64,000 nucleotides of DNA from Arthrobacter frigidicola. Its GTDB lineage: Bacteria; Actinomycetota; Actinomycetes; Actinomycetales; Micrococcaceae. Position numbers and translations under genes: made by a program. The notes under the pieces are model-generated. The model saw only the letters and a program-made list of their open reading frames with translations, was not told where the DNA came from and did no database searches. The stretch is from positions 62,001-126,000 of the forward strand of contig QZVU01000001.1 in NCBI GenBank assembly GCA_003602285.1, read 5' to 3'. Position 1 is the stretch's first letter, and each line of letters begins with the position of its first letter. Below, piece after piece: positions 8,337 to 17,772 of this stretch.

Positions 8337-9004
8337 CCGGCGGATCCCGGACCGCCGTTCAGCATCCTTGCCACCTTCGCCTCCAGGGACGCGACCGCCG
8401 TGTCCGGCAGCACGATCAGTCCGTCGAGTTCCCGCCGCGCCCGCCGGTACGCGGTCTGCCGCTCGGCCGGGCTGGCAGCGTTGTCGAGCGCCAGGGCGAG
8501 GAACTTCCGGGCCCGGGCCAGCCGCTGGCGTTCCGGCCCGGTGAAGGCCGAGTCCTTGAGCCGGCGTGCCTCCGCCTCGGCGACCTGGAAGGCGACGTCG
8601 TAGTCATTGACCGCAGAGCGGTACTCGGCGAATTCGGCGGCGCTCAGGGTGTCCGGCGCGGCCGGGCGGAGGGCGTCGGCTGCGCGCTTGGCGCGGAGGA
8701 AGGCGACAGTCAGGGGTTCACGCACGTCGGTCATCAGGGGGTAGTCGATCAGCTTCCCCACGTCGAGTTCGTAGTCCAGCCACTTCCGGTTGACGGCATC
8801 GTGGGCGGCGGTCACCGCGTCCACCTCGCCGATCCTCGCCTGCCGGACCTGCTCGCCCTGGTGCTTCAGGGTGTAAAGCTCCACCTTGCGCTGGTGCCTG
8901 CGCTCATTGGCCCGGGACCAGGACCGTCCCCAGGCAGCGAACACCCCGCTCAGCGGAAAGATGAGCCACCAGTAGCTGCCGGCGAATTCGAAGAGGGGCT
9001 CCAC
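8333..9004 (-). CDS. Hypothetical membrane-anchored coiled-coil protein
   Basis: Not recognised as a named family. With the GTG start at 9004 it has 223 aa: one hydrophobic segment near the N-terminus (about residues 5-22, FAGSYWWLIFPLSGVFAAW) followed by a basic stretch and a long charged, Ala/Arg/Glu-rich helical region likely to form coiled coil in the cytoplasm. The frame stays open upstream to an ATG at 9079, but those extra 25 codons run through the 9054-9088 terminator hairpin, so I prefer GTG 9004, although its ribosome site is weak. It is translationally coupled to the GNAT gene (ATGA overlap). Confidence 0.7.
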   Translation of the reverse strand: MEPLFEFAGSYWWLIFPLSGVFAAWGRSWSRANERRHQRKVELYTLKHQGEQVRQARIGEVDAVTAAHDAVNRKWLDYELDVGKLIDYPLMTDVREPLTVAFLRAKRAADALRPAAPDTLSAAEFAEYRSAVNDYDVAFQVAEAEARRLKDSAFTGPERQRLARARKFLALALDNAASPAERQTAYRRARRELDGLIVLPDTAVASLEAKVARMLNGGPGSAG

Positions 9005-9053
9005 GGCATCATCGTAGTTCCGGTGCCCGCCGTGCGCACCGCACCGGGCAGCG

Positions 9054-9088
9054 GAAGACCCGGTGCGGAGGTGCCGCACCGGGTCTTC
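9054..9088 (-). terminator. Terminator after the short PspC gene
   Basis: Perfect 15-bp stem (GAAGACCCGGTGCGG at 9054-9068 with 9074-9088) around a 5-nt loop, starting 7 nt after the minus-strand PspC stop codon. No T-run on that strand. Confidence 0.75.
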
Positions 9089-9094
9089 TGTTGA

Positions 9095-9346
9095 TCACCG
9101 GCGGGTGGTGCGGTTCAGCAGCTGCTCCAGGGCGATCGTCCCGTCGGTCTTGGGCAGCAGGAGCCACAGCACCCCGTACATCGGAAGGCTCACCACCGGA
9201 AGCAGGAAGCTCAGGAGCATTGCGATCCGCACGTAGGACACCGGCCAGTTGAACTGCGACGCGATCCCCGAGGCGACGCCCCCAAGGATGCCGCCGGGTG
9301 AACGTTTGACGGGGGAGGAGCGGAGGATCCGGAACAGGGTGTCCAT
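9095..9346 (-). CDS. PspC domain protein (short)
   Basis: 83-aa membrane protein made almost entirely of one PspC domain: the GGILGGVASGIASQF loop, then a hydrophobic hairpin ending in LPMYGVLWLLLPKTDG. PspC proteins take part in envelope-stress sensing in bacteria. It is the last gene of a three-gene minus-strand operon, 27 nt after the preceding stop, and is closed by a 15-bp terminator. Confidence 0.88.
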   Translation of the reverse strand: MDTLFRILRSSPVKRSPGGILGGVASGIASQFNWPVSYVRIAMLLSFLLPVVSLPMYGVLWLLLPKTDGTIALEQLLNRTTRR

Positions 9347-9373
9347 GGTGAGCCTTTCGGTTGGAGGGCGGAG

Positions 9374-9643
9374 TCAGAGGCCTGCGGTCTCAGTATGGCC
9401 GTTGTCGCCGTCGGGGTCTTCGCCTGCCGCGGATGACCGGCGCGTCATCGAGGAGATGCCACCCACCACGAGGGCGATACCCGCGCCGATGAGGAGCCCC
9501 AGGAGCACGATCCCCAGGTCAAACCGGATACCGGTGAGCAGCGAGACAAGGATCAGCGCCGCGACCGCCAGGATCACCGCTCCCCAGACGACGGTTCCCG
9601 TGCGCACCCGGCGGGGTGCTGCTGACTTTTCGGAGGTACTCAT
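9374..9643 (-). CDS. Small two-TM membrane protein of the PspC operon
   Basis: 89 aa with a basic N-terminus, two hydrophobic helices (about residues 17-37 and 42-63) and an acidic C-terminal tail. No named family recognised. Its ATG overlaps the stop codon of the large PspC protein (ATGA at 9640-9643), so the two are translationally coupled and probably act in the same envelope-stress module. GGAGG lies upstream of the start. Confidence 0.75.
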   Translation of the reverse strand: MSTSEKSAAPRRVRTGTVVWGAVILAVAALILVSLLTGIRFDLGIVLLGLLIGAGIALVVGGISSMTRRSSAAGEDPDGDNGHTETAGL

Positions 9644-11208
9644 TGGTCGAATCCATTCTCGTTTTGTGACACGCTGACCTGGCTGACGGCGCCGCCGACC
9701 TCAAGGATGATCGACGGGCCGTCGGCTGTTTCGTTCAGCTGGGTGGTTCCGGGCTGCCAAAACCCTTCGGAGACCGAGGCGTCGACGCCCTCGCCCGAGC
9801 GGACCGAGCCCAGAGCGACCTCGGAACGGACCTCGACGGGCACGTCGCTGGGGACAAGCACGTCAACTCTGCTGGCCAGCACCCGCACCGGGACGACGAC
9901 GTCCGACCTCAGGTTGTCGAGGCTGCGCAGGTCAAGCGTGCTGCGCCCGGCGACCACCGTGTAGCCCTCCTCCGCGGCCCGCACCGAGGATGCCGACAGC
10001 GGGGTGTCCCTGCCGACCACCGAGGCACCGTCGTCGAAGTTGGCGGCAGCCACCGCCGACCCGATGAGGGCGGCGAAGACCATGGCGCCGGCCGCGAAAC
10101 CGACGAACCCCGAGGACCGCCCGATCAGTCCCAGGGTCACCACGGCGATGCCCAGAACGGCGGCGCCCGAGGCGAGGGCCACGGGAAGCGCGGTCCGGCC
10201 AAGATCGATCAGGGCCGCGTAATCGAGGGCGAGGATGATGCCGACGGCGAGCACGGCCACGCCCAGGCTGAGCGCTACGCCGCTCCCGGTGGGGCCGGGG
10301 GTGCGGGGGCGCGGCGGCGGCACCGGGCGCAGTGCGTAGCCCGGAGGCAGCGACCCCGGGGGGACGGACCCGCCGGCGAGGTAATCGGACGGCGTGTACC
10401 CGGCGGACGGCGGGTACCCGGCTCCGGGGAAGTCGGCCGGCAGCGGGTCGGCCGGGCGCGGAGGGACAGCGCCCGTGCCCAAAGGCTCCGTCGAGGGGTA
10501 CTGAGAGCCGGTGGGCGGAGGTCCCGCCTGGTAGCTCGTGGCCGGAAACTGCTGGGCCGTTCCCGGTACGCCGTACGGTCCCATCATCCCGGGTGCGCCG
10601 GCCGGCCGGCCCGCGGCTGCCGGGTTGTTCCTGCTGCGCGCGGTCAGCGCCCAGTACACGGCATAGACGGCGGCGCCGACCCAGATCAGGGTCCAGAGCA
10701 CCCCCCAGCCACCCCAGCCGCCGCCCTCATCACCGAGGAACGGCAGGTTCGGCCGCCAGAGCCCGGCGATGACCAGGAGCAGCGCCCCGGTCATTCCGGA
10801 GGTCCAGTTGCCGCGTCCGGCCGACTCGGCGTGGATGCGTCCGTCCGGTTCGGGCAGGAGGGCCCACGCCAGGCCGTACAGCAGGACGCCGATGCCGCCG
10901 AAGATCGCCAGCACCACGACGATGCCCCGGACCAGAGCCACATCGAGCCCTGTGCGGTAGGCGATGCCGCCCGCCACCCCGCCGATCCAGCGGTCGGAGG
11001 TGCGGGTGATCTGCAGCGAGCGCATCCGGTCGAAAAAGCCGTTGGAGGGCGCGGGGCGGGGCGGCGGGGCCGCCGTGGAGCCGGACCGGCTGGACCAGCC
11101 TCCCCCCGGGCCGGTAGAGAAACCGGCCGGATCGGGGACGCGGCCCGGAGGGGCGTCGCCGGCGGGGCGTTCGGGAGGCAGTGGTTCAAGGGGCGGTTCG
11201 GAAGTCAT
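9640..11208 (-). CDS. Large PspC domain protein with LiaF-like C-terminal region
   Basis: 522-aa multi-domain membrane protein. A Pro/Ser-rich N-terminus (about 1-55) is followed by a PspC domain (about 65-122, with DRWIGGVAGGIAYRTG). Next are further membrane segments, a Pro/Gly/Tyr-rich linker (about 195-300) and more helices (about 310-390). The final beta-rich domain, likely outside the membrane, resembles the C-terminal domain of LiaF/DUF2154-type stress proteins. I use ATG 11208 because GGAAGGA precedes it by 7 nt; an upstream extension of 35 codons would cross the divergent promoter region. It is divergent from the PspC-fused kinase, 125 nt away, and probably modulates it. Confidence 0.8.
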   Translation of the reverse strand: MTSEPPLEPLPPERPAGDAPPGRVPDPAGFSTGPGGGWSSRSGSTAAPPPRPAPSNGFFDRMRSLQITRTSDRWIGGVAGGIAYRTGLDVALVRGIVVVLAIFGGIGVLLYGLAWALLPEPDGRIHAESAGRGNWTSGMTGALLLVIAGLWRPNLPFLGDEGGGWGGWGVLWTLIWVGAAVYAVYWALTARSRNNPAAAGRPAGAPGMMGPYGVPGTAQQFPATSYQAGPPPTGSQYPSTEPLGTGAVPPRPADPLPADFPGAGYPPSAGYTPSDYLAGGSVPPGSLPPGYALRPVPPPRPRTPGPTGSGVALSLGVAVLAVGIILALDYAALIDLGRTALPVALASGAAVLGIAVVTLGLIGRSSGFVGFAAGAMVFAALIGSAVAAANFDDGASVVGRDTPLSASSVRAAEEGYTVVAGRSTLDLRSLDNLRSDVVVPVRVLASRVDVLVPSDVPVEVRSEVALGSVRSGEGVDASVSEGFWQPGTTQLNETADGPSIILEVGGAVSQVSVSQNENGFDQ

Positions 11209-11333
11209 GGTTCGATCCTTCCAGTGCGCCGCTGCGCCAGCTATCGGGGGCTGCCCTGAATTCATCCCTGAGGGAACCCCTGATTGTGCGCCCGGGGCAT
11301 CCCCGAAGCCCATCGGCGTGCTTGGATTGAGCT

Positions 11334-12692
11334 ATGAAACCGCCCCTGCTGCGTTCGCCCGACGGCCTGGTCGCCGGCGTGTGCGGTGGACTGGCCCTCC
11401 ACCTCGGCCTGCGGCTGCGCGTCGTGCGGGTCCTCATGGTCCTGCTGGCCCTGGCCGGCGGTGCGGGGGTCTTCCTCTACGCCTGGCTGTGGATCTTCGT
11501 GCCCATGGCCTCGGACCGGCTCGCCGCCCCGCTCCGGTTCGTTCCGCCCGCCCCCACCCTGAAGGCCCCGCCCGCTCCAGCGCTGTTCCTCCCGGCTGCC
11601 ACCGCGCCGCCGTCACCGGCCACTCCCCATCCACCGTCCGCACCTTCGGAGCCCGGCAACGCCGCTCCGCCGGTGGCCGGCGCGTTCCTGCGTCCGGGAC
11701 GGCGAACCGGCGGGCGCCTCCACCCCGGCCGGAAGGAGCTGCTTCTGGGCGTGGCCCTGCTGCTCCTGGCCGGAGTCTTTCTCGCGCAGGAGCTCGGCTT
11801 CGCCGTGAGCCTGAGGCAGGTCCTCCCTGTCGCCGCGGCGGGGGTGGGCGCCGTGCTGGCGTGGAGCCAGCTCGATGACGCGCGGCGTGAGGGCCTGAGG
11901 AACAAGGCAGGAGCCGACCGCGCCGCCGGACTGGCCCGGCTCCTGCTCGGCCTGGTCCTGGTGATGGTCGGCGTCCTGGTCATGGTTTCCGGGGCGATCT
12001 CCTGGGACCTGACCTGGGCCACCCTCCTGGCCACGGGGGCGGTCCTCGCCGGGGTGGCGCTGGTGCTCGCCCCCTGGGCGCTGAGGTTCTGGAAGGACTT
12101 CGAGGACGAGAGGGCCGGGCGGGTGCGGGAGGCGGCGCGCGCCGAAATTGCCGCTCACCTCCACGACTCGGTGCTTCAGACCCTCGCCCTGATCCAGAAC
12201 CGCGCCGGCTCCGAACAGGACGTCGTGCGCCTGGCCCGGGCGCAGGAGCGTGAACTGAGGCACTGGCTCTACGCCGATCCGGCCGGCCACTCCGGCAACC
12301 TCACCGAGCGCCTCCGGGCCCTGGCCGGAGAGGTGGAAGACAGCTACGGGCATCCCGTCGAGGTGGTCGCGGTCGGAGACGCGCCCCTGACCGCCGGGCA
12401 GGAGGCGCTCGCCCAGGCGGCGCGCGAAGCGATCATCAACGCGGCCAAGCATGCCGGGGGCACCGTCTCGGTCTACCTGGAGGCGGGGCCCTCCGGGTCC
12501 GAGGCCTTCATCCGCGACCGGGGGCCCGGGTTCGACCCGCTCGCGGTGCCGGCCGACCGCCTCGGAATCCGCGAGTCCATCACCACGCGGATGCAGCGGC
12601 ACGGGGGCGCCGCCACCATCCGAAGCGGTCCTGACGGGACCGAAGTCCATTTGAAGATGCCCGAGCAGGAGAACCGCAGCCATGACGGATGA
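11334..12692 (+). CDS. PspC-fused sensor histidine kinase
   Basis: Membrane histidine kinase of 452 aa. Residues 1-60 form a PspC domain (SPDGLVAGVCGGLALHLGL), followed by a Pro/Ala-rich stretch, about four further membrane helices (about 135-250), then a HisKA_3 dimerisation helix with the H-box AAHLHDSVLQTL (His277 the likely phosphoacceptor) and an HATPase domain with the N-box AREAIINAAKHAGG and G-box DRGPGFDP. The architecture matches actinobacterial NarL-type envelope-stress kinases carrying PspC, such as MacS. The regulator gene overlaps its 3' end by 11 nt. The ligand may be the divergent PspC/LiaF-like protein; this is inference from position. Confidence 0.88.
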   Translation: MKPPLLRSPDGLVAGVCGGLALHLGLRLRVVRVLMVLLALAGGAGVFLYAWLWIFVPMASDRLAAPLRFVPPAPTLKAPPAPALFLPAATAPPSPATPHPPSAPSEPGNAAPPVAGAFLRPGRRTGGRLHPGRKELLLGVALLLLAGVFLAQELGFAVSLRQVLPVAAAGVGAVLAWSQLDDARREGLRNKAGADRAAGLARLLLGLVLVMVGVLVMVSGAISWDLTWATLLATGAVLAGVALVLAPWALRFWKDFEDERAGRVREAARAEIAAHLHDSVLQTLALIQNRAGSEQDVVRLARAQERELRHWLYADPAGHSGNLTERLRALAGEVEDSYGHPVEVVAVGDAPLTAGQEALAQAAREAIINAAKHAGGTVSVYLEAGPSGSEAFIRDRGPGFDPLAVPADRLGIRESITTRMQRHGGAATIRSGPDGTEVHLKMPEQENRSHDG

Positions 12693-13359
12693 GCCCGTAC
12701 CGAACAATCCGCCTTCAACGGTGTCCGTCGTCGTCGTCGACGACCACGCCATCTTCCGCTCCGGCCTCCGCTCGGATCTGGACAGCCGGATCCGGGTGGT
12801 GGGTGAGGCAGCCACAGTCGAGGCGGCGGTCGCCGTGGTCCGGGCCCGGCGGCCGGACGTCGTCCTGCTTGACGTCCACCTGCCCGGCGGCCGGGGCGCG
12901 GGAGGGGCCGAAGTGATCGCCGGCTGCGGCGACCTGGGCGGCTCGACGCGCTTCCTGGCGCTGAGCGTCTCCGATTCCGCCGAGGACGTCGTGGCGGTCA
13001 TCCGCGCCGGCGCCCGGGGGTACGTCACGAAGACCATTTCCGGTGCGGGGATCTCCGATGCCGTCTTCCGGATCGCCTCGGGGGACGCGGTGTTCTCCCC
13101 ACGGCTGGCCGGCTTCGTCCTTGACGCCTTCGGCACCGCCGCCGTCGCCTCCACCGGCACCGAGCTGGACCGGCTGTCCGCCCGCGAGCTCGAGGTGATG
13201 CGGCTGATCGCCCGGGGCTACAGCTACAAGGAGGTGGCCAAGGAGCTGTTCATCTCGGTTAAGACCGTCGAAACCCACGTGTCGGCGGTGCTGCGCAAGC
13301 TTCAGCTCTCCTCGCGCCACGAACTGACCCGGTGGGCCGCCGAACGGCGGCTGCTCTGA
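12682..13359 (+). CDS. LuxR/NarL-family response regulator
   Basis: 225-aa DNA-binding partner of the preceding kinase. The receiver domain shows the acidic pair Asp20-Asp21 in VVVVDDHAIF, phosphoacceptor Asp64 in VVLLDVHLPGG and the conserved Lys117 in YVTKTISG. The C-terminal LuxR helix-turn-helix begins at LSARELEVMRLIARG and continues through ELFISVKTVETHVSAVLRKL. The 11-nt overlap with the kinase gene implies coupled translation. The expected target is the divergent PspC operon promoter between 11209 and 11333. Confidence 0.92.
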   Translation: MTDEPVPNNPPSTVSVVVVDDHAIFRSGLRSDLDSRIRVVGEAATVEAAVAVVRARRPDVVLLDVHLPGGRGAGGAEVIAGCGDLGGSTRFLALSVSDSAEDVVAVIRAGARGYVTKTISGAGISDAVFRIASGDAVFSPRLAGFVLDAFGTAAVASTGTELDRLSARELEVMRLIARGYSYKEVAKELFISVKTVETHVSAVLRKLQLSSRHELTRWAAERRLL

Positions 13360-13407
13360 GCGGGGCCTACTTCGGGGCCCCTGCTCTGGGCGGGGCCCCT
13401 CCGCGGC

Positions 13408-14634
13408 CTACTTCGCGCCGGCGAGGAACTCCTGCAGCCGGGCCACTCCGGTGGCCAGGTCCTCGTCGCCGAGGGCGTACGAGAGCCGGAGGAAGCCGCT
13501 CGGGCCGAAGGCCTCACCCGGCACTACGGCCACCTCGACCTGCTCCAGGATGAGGGTGGCCAGCTCGGCGGAGGTCCGCGGGGTGGTTCCGGCCAGGCTG
13601 CGCCCCAGCAGGCCGCGCACGTCGGCGTAGGCGTAGAACGCGCCGTGGGGCGTGGGGCACTCGACGCCGTCGATGGCGTTCAGCCCCGCCACCATGGCCC
13701 GCCGGCGCCGGTCGAAGGCGGTCTTCATCTCCTCGACCGCGGTGAGCGGGCCGGAGACGGCGGCCAGGGCGGCCATCTGCGACACGTTCGCCACGTTCGA
13801 CGTCGCATGCGACTGGAGGTTCGTCGCCGCCTTGACGAGGTCCTGCGGGCCGACCATCCAGCCCACACGCCAGCCCGTCATGGCATAGGTCTTGGCCACG
13901 CCATTGACGATCACCACCCGGTCACCCAGCGCGGGCGCCGCCGCGGCGATCGAGGTGAAGGGAACGCCGTCGTACGTCAGGTGCTCGTAGATCTCATCGG
14001 TGACCACCCACAGCCCCTGGTCCGCCGCCCAGTTCCCGATCTCCCGCACCGTCTCCGCCGGATACACGGCGCCGGTGGGGTTCGACGGCGACACGAACAG
14101 GAGCACCTTCGTCCGCGGCGTTAGGGCCGCCTCAAGCTGTTCGACGGTGACCAGGTAGCCCTGCTCGGGCCCTGCGAAAACCTCGACGGGGACACCGCCG
14201 GCCAGGCGGATGGCCTCCGGGTACGTGGTCCAGAACGGGGTGGGCACGAGCACCTCGTCGCCGGGATCGAGCAGTGAGGCGAAGGCCTCGTAGACGGCCT
14301 GCTTGCCGCCGTTGGTCACGAGCACCTGGGCGGGGTCGATGGCATAGCCGGAGTCACGCTGCGTCTTCGCCGCAATGGCCTGCTTCAGCTCCGGCAGGCC
14401 CCCGGCGGGGGAGTAGCGGTGGAAGCGCGGCTGGCGGGCGGCCTCCACGGCCGCCTCGACAATGTAGTCCGGGGTGGGAAAGTCGGGCTCGCCGACGCCG
14501 AAACCGATCACCGGCCGGCCCGCGGCCTTCAGGGCCTTGGCCTTGGCATCGACGGCAAGCGTCGCGGATTCGGCGATTGAGGCGATCCTGCGGGAGACGC
14601 GCGGCAGGGAGTGACGGGTGGAAAGCTCGGTCAT
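13408..14634 (-). CDS. aspC: Aspartate aminotransferase (PLP, class I)
   Basis: Transfers the amino group between aspartate and 2-oxoglutarate; soluble PLP fold-type I enzyme of 408 aa. Key parts are visible: substrate loop [12 protein letters not shown], cofactor ring contacts in [10 protein letters not shown] and [12 protein letters not shown], the Schiff-base Lys249 in [17 protein letters not shown] with the phosphate-binding Arg256, and the carboxylate-binding Arg in FLRLSYALG near the end. The pattern fits the AspB/AspC subgroup common next to secE-nusG in Micrococcales. It is transcribed away from tRNA-Trp. Prephenate or other side activities cannot be excluded. Confidence 0.88.
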   Translation of the reverse strand: MTELSTRHSLPRVSRRIASIAESATLAVDAKAKALKAAGRPVIGFGVGEPDFPTPDYIVEAAVEAARQPRFHRYSPAGGLPELKQAIAAKTQRDSGYAIDPAQVLVTNGGKQAVYEAFASLLDPGDEVLVPTPFWTTYPEAIRLAGGVPVEVFAGPEQGYLVTVEQLEAALTPRTKVLLFVSPSNPTGAVYPAETVREIGNWAADQGLWVVTDEIYEHLTYDGVPFTSIAAAAPALGDRVVIVNGVAKTYAMTGWRVGWMVGPQDLVKAATNLQSHATSNVANVSQMAALAAVSGPLTAVEEMKTAFDRRRRAMVAGLNAIDGVECPTPHGAFYAYADVRGLLGRSLAGTTPRTSAELATLILEQVEVAVVPGEAFGPSGFLRLSYALGDEDLATGVARLQEFLAGAK

Positions 14635-14746
14635 CGGGTCCCGTTTTCTCGTGAAGAAGTATGGCAGTCCCAGCTTAGGCTCTCGGCCCGTTCCTGCGCC
14701 GATCCGTGACGCCCGGGCCCTTCGGCCCCCGCGCCTCGGGCGCCGG

Positions 14747-14776
14747 TTCGACTCTCCGGCGGGTATTGCGTAGACT
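14747..14776 (+). promoter_or_regulatory. Candidate promoter of tRNA-Trp and secE
   Basis: TTCGAC (14747-14752) and TAGACT (14771-14776) are separated by 18 nt, about 95 nt before the tRNA. The TAGACTTG octamer recurs upstream of tuf and rpsL. Confidence 0.5.
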
Positions 14777-14870
14777 TGATCCTCGGTGTTGGATCACTCC
14801 AATGGTTCTTGCCCGCGAAACGTCCCCCAGGGACAGCAGCGGAGCGGATCGGACGGGTGTCCGGTTCCAT

Positions 14871-14943
14871 AGGGTAGTGGCGCAATTGGTAGCGCAGCGG
14901 TCTCCAAAACCGCAGGTTGCAGGTTCGAGTCCTGTCTGCCCTG
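14871..14943 (+). tRNA. tRNA-Trp (anticodon CCA)
   Basis: 73-nt cloverleaf. The acceptor arm AGGGTAG pairs with CTGCCCT (14936-14942) and the discriminator base is G14943. The D stem is GCGC/GCGC around AATTGGTA, the anticodon stem is GCGGT/ACCGC with loop CTCCAAA (CCA at 14904-14906), and the T arm is GCAGG-TTCGAGT-CCTGT. The 3' CCA is not encoded. Its place just before secE-nusG is the usual actinobacterial arrangement. Confidence 0.97.
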
Positions 14944-15094
14944 CGTAACCGTCGAGCAGGACGCGGCGGTGCGGCAGTAGAACATCACGAAGTTTCCGGT
15001 ACAGGCACAAGACCTGCTCGGCATGACTTATGAGTAGTCGGAGCCGCGTGAACGCGGCCCGGCTGGAAACCCACACAGATTGATGAGGTTGAAG

Positions 15095-15358
15095 GTGACC
15101 GATACGGCCGCGAGCAGCTCCAAGGGTAGCCCCGCCAGCAAGGAGAACCCCAAGCGCGGGTTCTTCGGGCGGATCACTCTCTTTGTGCGGCAGGTCATCG
15201 CCGAACTGAGGAAGGTCGTCACCCCGACCCGTCAGGAACTGGTGAGGTTCACCATCACGGTGCTGGCCTTCGTGATCCTGATGATCCTTATCGTCACGGG
15301 TCTCGACTACGTCTTCGGAACCGGGGCGGTCTGGGTGTTCGGGGACAGCGACAGCTGA
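15095..15358 (+). CDS. secE: Preprotein translocase subunit SecE
   Basis: Essential small subunit of the SecYEG channel that clamps SecY. With the GTG start at 15095 it has 87 aa: a Ser/Lys-rich cytoplasmic N-terminus, the amphipathic helix FVRQVIAELRKVVTPTRQEL, and one membrane helix (about residues 50-72). GAGG 6 nt upstream supports this GTG; in-frame ATG and TTG codons 12-15 nt upstream are possible. It is 72 nt ahead of nusG. Confidence 0.93.
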   Translation: MTDTAASSSKGSPASKENPKRGFFGRITLFVRQVIAELRKVVTPTRQELVRFTITVLAFVILMILIVTGLDYVFGTGAVWVFGDSDS

Positions 15359-15430
15359 ACCGACCAGCCGCAGGTGACGTGATAGCCCAAGCAATACGAA
15401 GCTGAAGAAACCCAGAAAGCAGGCAGCTAG

Positions 15431-16285
15431 GTGTCCGAGCAAGAACTCGAACGGCAGATCACAATTGACGATGGTCTGGAGAACGAGGATCAGGCCGTCG
15501 AGGCGAGCGTCGCTGACGACTCCGCCGAGCTCGACGTGCCCGCGGAGACCGCCGCAGAGGATTCCGACGCAGAAGGCTCAGAGGTCGAGCCCTCCGAGGT
15601 AGAAGACTCCGAGGTGGAGGCTTCCGGCGAGGCCGACGACGCGGAAGCTTCCGAATCCGGCGAGGCCGAGGCGCCCGCCGAGGAGGACCCGGTCGAGGCG
15701 TTCAAGGCCAAGCTACGCCGGCAGGAGGGTGACTGGTACGTCATCCACTCCTACGCCGGGTACGAGAACCGGGTGAAGGCGAACCTCGAAACCCGCATCC
15801 AGACCCTCGACATGGAGGATTTCATCTTCGAAATCCAGGTCCCCATGGAAGAGGTCGTGGAGATCAAGAACACCACCCGCAAGATCGTGAACCGGGTCCG
15901 CATCCCGGGCTACGTGCTGGTGCGCATGGACCTCACCGACGAGTCGTGGGGCGCCGTCCGGCACACCCCGGGCGTCACCGCCTTCGTCGGCAACGCCCAC
16001 AACCCGGTGCCGCTGAGCCTGGCCGAGGTGTTCTCCATGCTCGAGCACACCGTCGTCCACACCGATGCGGCCTCCGGCAAGCCGGTCAAGCAGCAGTCCA
16101 CTCCGGTCACCGTCAACTTCGAGGTCGGCGAATCCGTCACCGTCAACGAAGGACCGTTCGAGACCCTGCCAGCCACCATTTCGGAGATCAAGCCCGAATC
16201 CCAGCAGCTGGTTGTGCTGGTGTCGATCTTCGAACGCGAAACCCCCGTCACGCTGTCCTTCAACCAGGTCACCAAGATCCAGTAG
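15431..16285 (+). CDS. nusG: Transcription termination/antitermination factor NusG
   Basis: Binds RNA polymerase and, through Rho or ribosomal S10, sets elongation and termination. 284 aa, about 100 longer than E. coli NusG because of an N-terminal acidic, low-complexity extension (residues 1-95, with repeats such as [17 protein letters not shown]). The NGN domain starts at [20 protein letters not shown] (about residue 100) and the KOW domain lies at about 225-284 ([20 protein letters not shown]). GTG start at 15431, after a weak AGCAGG. Acidic N-terminal tails are known in actinobacterial NusG; this one is long. Confidence 0.95.
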   Translation: MSEQELERQITIDDGLENEDQAVEASVADDSAELDVPAETAAEDSDAEGSEVEPSEVEDSEVEASGEADDAEASESGEAEAPAEEDPVEAFKAKLRRQEGDWYVIHSYAGYENRVKANLETRIQTLDMEDFIFEIQVPMEEVVEIKNTTRKIVNRVRIPGYVLVRMDLTDESWGAVRHTPGVTAFVGNAHNPVPLSLAEVFSMLEHTVVHTDAASGKPVKQQSTPVTVNFEVGESVTVNEGPFETLPATISEIKPESQQLVVLVSIFERETPVTLSFNQVTKIQ

Positions 16286-16418
16286 GACGGCGGCACCAAA
16301 CTTCGTTCTCACCCGGCCCGCTTAGCCGGGGAGGACGGCCGGTCATCACGCCATGATGACCACCAACCCACGGGACGCTCCTGTCCCGGGGGACCTAATG
16401 CAAGAAAAGGACCCTTTC

Positions 16419-16850
16419 ATGGCCCCGAAGAAAAAGGTCACCGGCCTCATCAAGCTGCAGATCAATGCAGGCGCCGCCAACCCGGCTCCCCCCATTGGTC
16501 CCGCGCTCGGTCAGCACGGTGTCAACATCATGGAATTCTGCAAGGCGTACAACGCCGCGACGGAATCCCAGCGCGGAAACGTCATCCCCGTTGAAATCAC
16601 CGTTTACGAAGACCGTTCGTTCACCTTCATCACCAAGACCCCTCCGGCAGCCGAGCTGATCAAGAAGGCAGCCGGCGTCCAGAAGGGCTCCGGTACGCCG
16701 CACACCGTCAAGGTTGCCAAGCTGACCCAGGCCCAGGTCGAGGAAATCGCCACCACGAAGATGGAAGACCTCAACGCCAACGATGTTCAGGCCGCGGCCA
16801 AGATCATCGCCGGCACCGCCCGCTCCATGGGCATCACGGTCGAGGGCTAA
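16419..16850 (+). CDS. rplK: 50S ribosomal protein L11
   Basis: Binds 23S rRNA at the GTPase-associated centre together with L10. 143 aa, the standard length. N-terminal motif [21 protein letters not shown] and the C-terminal RNA-binding domain ending in [10 protein letters not shown] are complete. ATG 16419 is chosen because AAAAGG lies 8 nt upstream and it gives the canonical MAPKKK start; the longer frame from 16353 runs through leader hairpins (GGTCATCA/TGATGACC at 16341-16361). Confidence 0.97.
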
Positions 16851-16992
16851 CAGCTCCTCCACCCGGCCGACGCGGCACCTGCCGCCGAAGCCACCACTAA
16901 CCAAAATCGAAACCGAGCGCCCGGCGCACGGTGGGAGTGTGGCAGGGCCCCGCGCGGTCCGCAGACCACAACTGCATAAGGAGAAAAAGCAG

Positions 16993-17700
16993 ATGGCACA
17001 GCGCAGCAAAGCATATAAGGGAGCTGCCGCCAAGATCGAGGCGGAGAAGCAGTACTCTCCGCTCGAGGCGGTAGTCCTCGCGAAGGACACCAACCCTTCC
17101 AAGTTCGACGCGACCGTCGAGGTTGCCTTCCGCCTCGGCGTCGACCCCCGCAAGGCCGACCAGATGGTCCGCGGCACCGTCAACCTGCCCCACGGCACCG
17201 GTAAGACCGCCCGCGTCCTCGTCTTCGCGACCGGCGAGAAGGCCGAAGCGGCCATCGCCGCCGGCGCCGACTTCGTTGGCTCCGACGACATGATCGAGAA
17301 GGTTTCCGGCGGCTGGGTGGACTTCGACGCCGCCGTTGCCACCCCGGACCTGATGGGTAAGGTCGGCCGCCTCGGCAAGATCCTCGGCCCGCGTAACCTC
17401 ATGCCGAACCCGAAGACCGGTACCGTCACGGCCGATGTGGCCAAGGCTGTCACCGACATCAAGGGTGGAAAGATCGACTTCCGCGTCGACAAGCACTCGA
17501 ACCTCCACTTCATCATTGGCAAGGTCTCCTTCGATGTTCAGAAGCTGGCGGAGAACTACGCCGCAGCCCTCGAAGAGGTTCTGCGCCTGAAGCCTTCGGC
17601 TTCGAAGGGCCGCTACATCCAGAAGGCCACCGTCTCCACGACCTTCGGCCCCGGCATCTCTGTCGACCCGAGCGTCACCAAGGTCCTCGCCGACGCGTAA
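16993..17700 (+). CDS. rplA: 50S ribosomal protein L1
   Basis: Forms the L1 stalk that guides deacylated tRNA out of the E site; in many bacteria also represses the L11-L1 mRNA. 235 aa, normal length. The signature region reads [20 protein letters not shown], followed by [15 protein letters not shown] 16993 follows AAGGAGAA. It is 142 nt after rplK and followed by a very strong terminator, so rplKA ends here and rplJL is transcribed separately. Confidence 0.97.
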   Translation: MAQRSKAYKGAAAKIEAEKQYSPLEAVVLAKDTNPSKFDATVEVAFRLGVDPRKADQMVRGTVNLPHGTGKTARVLVFATGEKAEAAIAAGADFVGSDDMIEKVSGGWVDFDAAVATPDLMGKVGRLGKILGPRNLMPNPKTGTVTADVAKAVTDIKGGKIDFRVDKHSNLHFIIGKVSFDVQKLAENYAAALEEVLRLKPSASKGRYIQKATVSTTFGPGISVDPSVTKVLADA

Positions 17701-17723
17701 GCGTCCCGCAGAACCTGATCACC

Positions 17724-17770
17724 CAGCGGGGGTGGCCGCAGCAACTGCTGCGGCCACCCCCGCTGCGTTT
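17724..17770 (+). terminator. Terminator of the rplKA operon
   Basis: A perfect 19-bp stem (17724-17742 with 17747-17765) closed by an AACT loop and followed by CGTTTTCC, starting 24 nt after the rplA stop. One of the strongest intrinsic terminators in the window. Confidence 0.93.
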
Positions 17771-17772
17771 TC

